From an uncultured Clostridia bacterium (GTDB lineage: Bacteria; Bacillota; Clostridia; Oscillospirales; Acutalibacteraceae), in assembly GCA_947174455.1 (NCBI GenBank), contig CAMWIZ010000012.1:1-11131 (forward strand): 11,131 nt of DNA, in the 5' to 3' direction. Of this stretch, positions 7,525 through 11,131 are shown in pieces. The position numbers and the translations under genes are program-made. Position 1 is the stretch's first letter; each line of letters starts with the position of its first letter. The notes under the pieces are model-generated. The model was given only the letters and a program-made list of their open reading frames with translations, made no database searches and was not told the DNA's origin.

Positions 7525-8730
7525 TTGAAGATTTTAGTAATCAACGCAGGAAGTTCCTCGCTGAAGTATCAGCTTATTGATATGGATAATGAGCAGGTAA
7601 TTGCAAAGGGCAACTGTGAGAGAATAGGCATTGACGGTGTGTTCGGCTATAAAACCGCTGACGGTAAGGAAATTAAGAAAAACGTAGATATGCCCGACCA
7701 CAGAGCCGCTTTCATGCAGGTTGAACAAGCATTGACAGACAGCGAGTATGGTGTAATTAAGCAGCTTTCCGAAGTTTCCGCTATCGGTCACCGAATAGTG
7801 CAGGGCGGTGCAAGGTTCAGCAAGTCGGTAATTGTTAATGAGGACGTAATTAAGGGCATTGAAGATCTTATTCCGCTCGCACCCCTCCACAATAAAGGTC
7901 ATGTACAGGCAATAAGAGCCTGCATTGAGGTATTCGGTGAGGATGTGCCTGAGGTAGCGGTATTTGACACTGCATTCCATTCCACTATGCCCGAAAAGGC
8001 ATACATTTATCCCGTGCCGTATGAGTACTATGAAAAGTACCAAATTCGCCGTTACGGTTTTCACGGCACTTCACACCGCTATGTAAGCCAGCGTTGTGCA
8101 GAACTTATGGGCAAGGATATAAAGGACTTAAAGCTTATCACCTGCCACATTGGCAACGGTTCATCAATCACAGCTATTGACGGCGGTAAGGTTATTGACA
8201 CAAGCATGGGACTTACACCGCTTGACGGCTTTATGATGGGTTCAAGAACAGGTACGCTTGACCCATCCGTAGTAACATTTATTGCAGAGAAAGAGGGTCT
8301 TTCTCCGTCTGAGATGAGCGACCTGCTCAACAAAAAATCGGGCTTGCTTGGCATTTCAGGCATTTCCAGCGACGACAGAGATGTAACAAAGGCTGCCCGT
8401 GAAGGCAACAAAAGAGCAATACTTGCTCACGACATTCTTCAATACGAAATTTCTAAATTTATAGGCGGCTACTATATTGCACTGGGCGGATGTGACGCTA
8501 TGGTATTCACAGCAGGTTTGGGGGAAAATCAGGCTCACCACAGAGTAGAAATCGGCAAATATCTTGCTTGTCTCGGTGTAAAGATTGACGAGGATAGGAA
8601 TAAAGAAATGGTTCTCGGCAAATGCGGAAAAATATCAGCAGACGATTCTTCTATAGAGGTTTACGTTATTCCTACAAATGAGGAGCTTGTTATCGCAAGA
8701 GATACAAAGGAGCTTGTGGAGAAAGCGTAA
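7525..8730 (+). CDS. ackA: Acetate kinase
   Basis: Interconverts acetyl phosphate + ADP and acetate + ATP in the cytoplasm, the ATP-yielding step of acetate fermentation. The 401-residue protein carries all landmarks: N-terminal VINAGSSSLKYQL (5-17), Arg90 in GHRIVQGG, Asp148 in FDTAFHSTMPE, His180 in RYGFHGTSH, CHIGNGSS (207-214), Arg241 in MGSRTGTLDPS, and VFTAGLGENQ (327-336), with NEEL near the C-terminus. Arg90/Asp148/His180/Arg241 fall at the positions expected from the Methanosarcina enzyme. The start is TTG, with AAGGAGAG about eight bases upstream. No pta follows; the gene has its own promoter and terminator, so it is monocistronic here and phosphotransacetylase must be elsewhere. 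Confidence 0.98.
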   Translation: MKILVINAGSSSLKYQLIDMDNEQVIAKGNCERIGIDGVFGYKTADGKEIKKNVDMPDHRAAFMQVEQALTDSEYGVIKQLSEVSAIGHRIVQGGARFSKSVIVNEDVIKGIEDLIPLAPLHNKGHVQAIRACIEVFGEDVPEVAVFDTAFHSTMPEKAYIYPVPYEYYEKYQIRRYGFHGTSHRYVSQRCAELMGKDIKDLKLITCHIGNGSSITAIDGGKVIDTSMGLTPLDGFMMGSRTGTLDPSVVTFIAEKEGLSPSEMSDLLNKKSGLLGISGISSDDRDVTKAAREGNKRAILAHDILQYEISKFIGGYYIALGGCDAMVFTAGLGENQAHHRVEIGKYLACLGVKIDEDRNKEMVLGKCGKISADDSSIEVYVIPTNEELVIARDTKELVEKA

Positions 8731-8807
8731 AGCAAGCATTTTAGGGAGTGTCTCGGCTAAATTGCGATGTACTGCCTTACACTAATGGCATATTCATAAT
8801 GTTATAT

Positions 8808-8852
8808 AAGGAAAACCACTGAAAGCAAATGTTTTTCTGTGGTTTTCTTTTT
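8808..8852 (+). terminator. Intrinsic terminator of ackA
   Basis: GAAAACCAC (8811-8819) pairs perfectly with GTGGTTTTC (8839-8847); two A-U pairs and a G-U extend the stem at the base. A TTTTT run follows at 8848-8852. It lies about 80 bp after the ackA stop. The loop is 19 nt, rather long. Confidence 0.8.
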
Positions 8853-8880
8853 GTATTTATGGGTAAATATGGGAACAATA

Positions 8881-8916
8881 TATTATCTATTGATATCTCA
8901 TTATCAATAGATAATA
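8881..8916. promoter_or_regulatory. Perfect 15-bp inverted repeat upstream of degV promoter
   Basis: TATTATCTATTGATA (8881-8895) and its exact reverse complement (8902-8916) flank a 6-nt spacer. No T run follows on either strand, so it is not a classic terminator. It ends 23 bp before the -35 box of the degV promoter, a fitting place for a dimeric regulator or activator. The core TGATA-6-TATCA resembles a Fur-family box but the spacer is one base too long. Confidence 0.55.
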
Positions 8917-8939
8917 AATAAAAATTCAAATTATAGCTG

Positions 8940-8968
8940 TTGACTAAAAAATATGACTGTATTATACT
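8940..8968 (+). promoter_or_regulatory. degV promoter
   Basis: TTGACT (8940-8945) and TATACT (8963-8968) are separated by exactly 17 bases, a near-consensus sigma-A promoter. The predicted start near 8975 gives a leader of about 44 nt with the GGAGGG ribosome binding site at its end. Confidence 0.8.
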
Positions 8969-9018
8969 GTTAATAACAAACGGGACACAACCTAAATTTA
9001 CAGTTTGGAGGGAAACGA

Positions 9019-9891
9019 ATGAGTTCATTCACTATAGTTACGGACACCTCCTGCGATATGCCTGAAAGCATGGCACAGGAGCTTGAAGTAATAGCCGTAC
9101 CGCTAAAGGTGGTTATTGCCGACAAAACAGTTAATTCAACCCTTAAAGGCCTGGACATACAAACAGGATTTTACGATATGCTGCGTAAGGGTATTAAAAC
9201 AACCACCTCTTCACCCAGTATAGACGATTTTGTACGTTATTTTAATGCTATTCTAAGCCATGGTAAAGACATTCTGTATATTGGATTTTCCTCAACGTTA
9301 AGCGGTACGTTTAACGTTGCAAGAATTGCCGCAATGCAGCTTCAAGAGGAATATCCGGACAGAAAAATACTCATGGTTGACAGCCTATGTGCATCAATGG
9401 GATTATCGCTCTTGATATATCAATGTGTACAAAAGCAGCGTGAGGGTTACTCTATAGAACAGGTATGCGAGTACGCAGAGCAGATAAAGGGCAACATACA
9501 CCACTGGTTTACGGTTGATGACCTTAACCACCTAAAGCGTGGCGGCAGAATTTCCGCATCTACGGCTGTAATCGGAGCAGTCATGAATATTAAGCCCGTT
9601 TTACGTTTTAGCGGAAGCGGAAAGATCGAGTCGGTGTACAAGGCAAGAGGAAAGCGGCTTGCCATTGCAAAAATGGTTGAACAAATGGGAGTACATTTTA
9701 ACCCTGATGTTAATGATACGGTTTTTATCAGCCATGCCGACTGTAAGGAGGACGCAGATCTGTTGGCACGTTCAATTACAAAAAATTACGGAATAACAAA
9801 TTTTGTAATTTCTGAAATAGGTGCGTCACTGGGAACACACGCAGGTCCCGGAGCTGTTGCACTGTTCTATTTTGGCGATGTAAGAGAGTAA
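9019..9891 (+). CDS. DegV family fatty-acid-binding protein (FakB-like)
   Basis: DegV/FakB proteins hold a single fatty acid and present it to the kinase FakA, which makes acyl phosphate for phospholipid synthesis. The 290 residues match family length. Landmarks: VTDTSCDMP (7-15), TTSSPS (62-67), GFSSTLSGT (89-97) with the Ser pair that contacts the carboxylate, VDSLCASMG (120-128), LKRGGRIS (172-179), KARGKRLA (208-215) and the C-terminal IGASLGTHAGPGAVALFYFG (267-286). The start has TTGGAGGG six bases before ATG. No fakA or other lipid gene is next to it; its own promoter and terminator make it a single-gene unit. Binding of a fatty acid is inferred from the family; the specific lipid cannot be told from sequence. 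Confidence 0.93.
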   Translation: MSSFTIVTDTSCDMPESMAQELEVIAVPLKVVIADKTVNSTLKGLDIQTGFYDMLRKGIKTTTSSPSIDDFVRYFNAILSHGKDILYIGFSSTLSGTFNVARIAAMQLQEEYPDRKILMVDSLCASMGLSLLIYQCVQKQREGYSIEQVCEYAEQIKGNIHHWFTVDDLNHLKRGGRISASTAVIGAVMNIKPVLRFSGSGKIESVYKARGKRLAIAKMVEQMGVHFNPDVNDTVFISHADCKEDADLLARSITKNYGITNFVISEIGASLGTHAGPGAVALFYFGDVRE

Positions 9892-9892
9892 G

Positions 9893-9913
9893 CTATTGTG
9901 TAGTCAACAATAG
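9893..9913 (+). other. Small inverted repeat just after degV
   Basis: CTATTGT (9893-9899) and ACAATAG (9907-9913) form a perfect 7-bp stem with a 7-nt loop, starting two bases after the degV stop. No T tract follows. It may stabilise the 3' end or slow polymerase before the stronger terminator at 9932-9967. Confidence 0.4.
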
Positions 9914-9931
9914 GCACATAATCTATTGCAT

Positions 9932-9967
9932 AAAAGTGGTCAAGTATTTATAGCTTGACTACTTTTT
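9932..9967 (+). terminator. Intrinsic terminator of degV
   Basis: AGTGGTCAAG (9935-9944) pairs with CTTGACTACT (9954-9963) with a single G-U; the loop is nine bases. The flanking A and T runs extend the stem and give a T tract ending at 9967. It lies about 40 bp after the stop. The A run on the left makes weaker activity on the minus strand possible. Confidence 0.82.
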
Positions 9968-10013
9968 GTTTGCAAAAAAATACCCACCTCTAATCAAAAA
10001 CTTCCAATAAGCA

Positions 10014-10099
10014 AAATCCTGTTAAGCTTTGGTCAAGATCTTTGAAAAGTGTTCAATTATGTGAAATCCCGTTAAGTTTTGGTCAAGATCTTTTAAAAG
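10014..10099. repeat. Two 36-bp direct repeats at 50-bp period
   Basis: 10014-10049 and 10064-10099 align without gaps, with about three mismatches in 36. The shared core is GTTAAG-TTTGGTCAAGATC followed by CTTT-AAAAG. The 14 bp between them are unrelated. Two copies, with no further copy visible, argue against CRISPR. The core recalls AT/GC-variable intergenic repeats seen widely in Clostridia (memory, not computed). Confidence 0.8.
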
Positions 10100-10109
10100 C
10101 TTGTGGTTT

Positions 10110-10261
10110 TCAAAGACAATGTCTTTGACGGTGTCCGCAGACATCGAAAGTGCCAACGGTACCCAAATATCGCACATCAACCTTTGTAAAAAGATGACTT
10201 TAAGCCTGCGTCAAAGTTCATCTATTGCAAAAGCCTCTCTTTTCCGAGAGTAGCGGAAAGG
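10110..10261. other. Chain of stem-loops in gene-free DNA; candidate structured RNA or dispersed element
   Basis: The stretch 9968-10410 holds no convincing gene. Within it are abutting stems: TCAAAGACAATGTCTTTGA (10110-10128); CGGTGTC/GACATCG around CGCA (10129-10146); GTGCC/GGTAC (10150-10162); a longer imperfect hairpin over about 10182-10232 whose core GATGACTTT pairs with AAAGTTCATC with one bulge (10193-10222); and CTTTTCCG/CGGAAAGG (10239-10261). Several contain G-U pairs or bulges, more like an RNA or an old palindromic element than chance. No promoter is clear on either strand, so transcription is not shown. A dispersed intergenic repeat is the main alternative. Confidence 0.45.
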
Positions 10262-10279
10262 AACAGAAACATACATTTC

Positions 10280-10313
10280 AAAAAATGGAGAGAACCTGCT
10301 GCAGGTGGTTCTC
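10280..10313 (-). terminator. Likely terminator for the 10411-11010 gene
   Basis: Read on the minus strand, GAGAACC (10307-10313) pairs with GGTTCTC (10290-10296), with a further self-pairing CTGCAG in the loop, and four bases later a run of six T follows (10285 to 10280). It lies about 100 bp downstream of the gene's stop codon. It may equally be the end of the structured element described to its left. Confidence 0.55.
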
Positions 10314-10410
10314 CTCAACAGAAACTTACGGTTATTATAAAGTGATTTATCGCTGTATTATCTTCCCTTTAACGCATAAACCTGCTTACAAAAATCAGCA
10401 CTTTCCCCTG

Positions 10411-11010
10411 CTAAGGCATAACACCAATGATTACTTCCTTATCATACGGATAATCATCTTCATCTACACCTGTCTGACCCGAGGCAAGATTTATTATGAT
10501 TTCCTCGTCCATATCAGTAAAACTGCTGTCATCATCACCATACGTACTATCAAGCTCTTCAAAGCTCTTCGGAAGATTTATCCCCTGTGCCAGTTCCCTC
10601 GGCAGAGGGTCACCGATTGATATTATATCCTCATCATCAAATCTGTAATATCTAAGTATTTCGCCCTTTTCTATTAACCCAAAGTAGTGAGCCTCTGAAA
10701 CACGCATAGTTGCATACATATACACCCTGTAAAACTTTCCGAAAATCTCTGCCAAACGGTCAGGATCGTACAGAAAACTTACTATACAACTGCCAAAAAT
10801 ATAATTTTGACCGTTATAGTCAGGGCATATCATAATTACCTTGCTGCTGTAACCCTCGTTTACAATGATTTTCAGACCCTCACCATAGCTTACACGTCGG
10901 CACTGGGCAAGTTTTAACTTTTGGACAATTTCTTCCTGATTTGTACCGTCTATAACAAGCCATTCTGACTTGTACCCTGCTCCTCTCGGCAGACTGTAAA
11001 TACTATCCAT
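10411..11010 (-). CDS. Acidic protein of unknown function
   Basis: I cannot name this 199-residue protein. It has no signal peptide or membrane helix and looks soluble. From about 16 it shows EWLVIDGTNQEEIVQKLKL, then a beta-rich middle, the segment YRVYMYATMRVSEAHYFGLI (94-113), GEILRYYRF (116-124) and an acidic C-terminal third rich in Asp/Glu with MDEEIIINLA (167-176). This order resembles uncharacterised proteins I recall from other bacteria that carry FATHRVxEYHxW, LVRAYxYLGE and a DEExVMxIA tail; the match is from memory and weak. Such small acidic proteins include immunity proteins, but no toxin is nearby. The start is supported by AAAGGAGG 11 bases before ATG. It has its own promoter and terminator. 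Confidence 0.82.
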   Translation of the reverse strand: MDSIYSLPRGAGYKSEWLVIDGTNQEEIVQKLKLAQCRRVSYGEGLKIIVNEGYSSKVIMICPDYNGQNYIFGSCIVSFLYDPDRLAEIFGKFYRVYMYATMRVSEAHYFGLIEKGEILRYYRFDDEDIISIGDPLPRELAQGINLPKSFEELDSTYGDDDSSFTDMDEEIIINLASGQTGVDEDDYPYDKEVIIGVMP

Positions 11011-11049
11011 ATATTAGTTATCCTCCTTTGAACACCACTGTAATGTAAA

Positions 11050-11078
11050 TTTATACAAAAAATTCTTTCAATAAACAA
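11050..11078 (-). promoter_or_regulatory. Promoter of the unknown acidic protein gene
   Basis: On the minus strand TTGTTT (11073-11078) and TATAAA (11050-11055) are spaced by 17 bases in very AT-rich DNA. The start site would be near 11043, giving a leader of about 33 nt that ends in the AAAGGAGG site. Confidence 0.55.
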
Positions 11079-11095
11079 AATATGATTGTTATTTT

Positions 11096-11128
11096 TTGCA
11101 TTTTATCACACAATTACGCAAAATGCAA
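11096..11128. repeat. Inverted repeat at the right edge
   Basis: TTGCATTTT (11096-11104) and AAAATGCAA (11120-11128) are perfect 9-bp inverted copies around a 15-nt spacer. Neither strand shows a T tract after the stem, so a protein-binding site upstream of the acidic protein's promoter is more likely than a terminator. Confidence 0.45.
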
Positions 11129-11131
11129 TAT

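Noticed and set aside
8886..8911. Fur or PerR box upstream of degV
   Set aside because: TGATA and TATCA halves are separated by six rather than five bases; only partial likeness.
10014..10099. CRISPR array
   Set aside because: Only two imperfect copies, a 14-bp spacer and no cas genes.
10225..10620. Plus-strand open frame of 131 codons
   Set aside because: It overlaps the acidic-protein gene on the other strand, covers stem-loops and has no ribosome binding site or family likeness.

Overview
The window reads as a chromosomal piece of a Gram-positive gut Clostridia bacterium, most likely Oscillospirales/Ruminococcaceae-like. The reasons are strong AGGAGG-type ribosome binding sites, several TTG starts, moderate-to-low GC, AT-rich intergenic DNA, a DUF951 protein, a clostridial-type acetate kinase and FakB/DegV. 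Placement below class is inference. The first ~130 bases do not fit: they look like two rodent SINE 3' ends joined tail to tail. The simplest reading is a host(rodent)-bacterium chimera at the contig edge, which also suggests a mouse or rat gut sample.

Layout. (1) 1-~130: rodent-like SINE DNA. (2) 133-7227, all minus strand, in transcription order from the right: tmcAL (tRNA-Met cytidine acetate ligase), hflX (ribosome-associated GTPase), a 65-residue DUF951 protein with its own promoter, prfA (release factor 1), a three-helix membrane protein of unknown function, tsaC/sua5 (t6A synthesis), coaE (last step of CoA synthesis) and a membrane-anchored lytic transglycosylase. (3) 7228-7524: divergent intergenic region with a good ackA promoter and a 16-bp palindrome just after it. 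(4) 7525-8730 plus: ackA, ending at an intrinsic terminator. (5) 8881-8968: a perfect 15-bp inverted repeat upstream of a near-consensus promoter for degV/fakB (9019-9891 plus), whose gene ends in a second intrinsic terminator. (6) 9968-10410: gene-free DNA with a 36-bp direct repeat at 50-bp period and a chain of stem-loops; it looks like a dispersed intergenic element or a structured RNA. (7) 10411-11010 minus: an acidic protein of unknown function with its own promoter and a likely terminator.

How the genes relate. Most are housekeeping genes of translation: tsaC and tmcAL modify tRNA anticodon loops, prfA terminates translation, hflX rescues or splits ribosomes. They sit with CoA/acetate metabolism (coaE, ackA) and envelope or lipid functions (lytic transglycosylase, fatty-acid-binding DegV). 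TmcAL uses acetate directly and diverges from acetate kinase, a plausible but unproven link. I found no convincing new multi-gene system. The items most worth checking are the SINE junction, the structured intergenic element at ~10014-10313, the palindromes upstream of degV and at the ackA start site, and the two unrecognised proteins.
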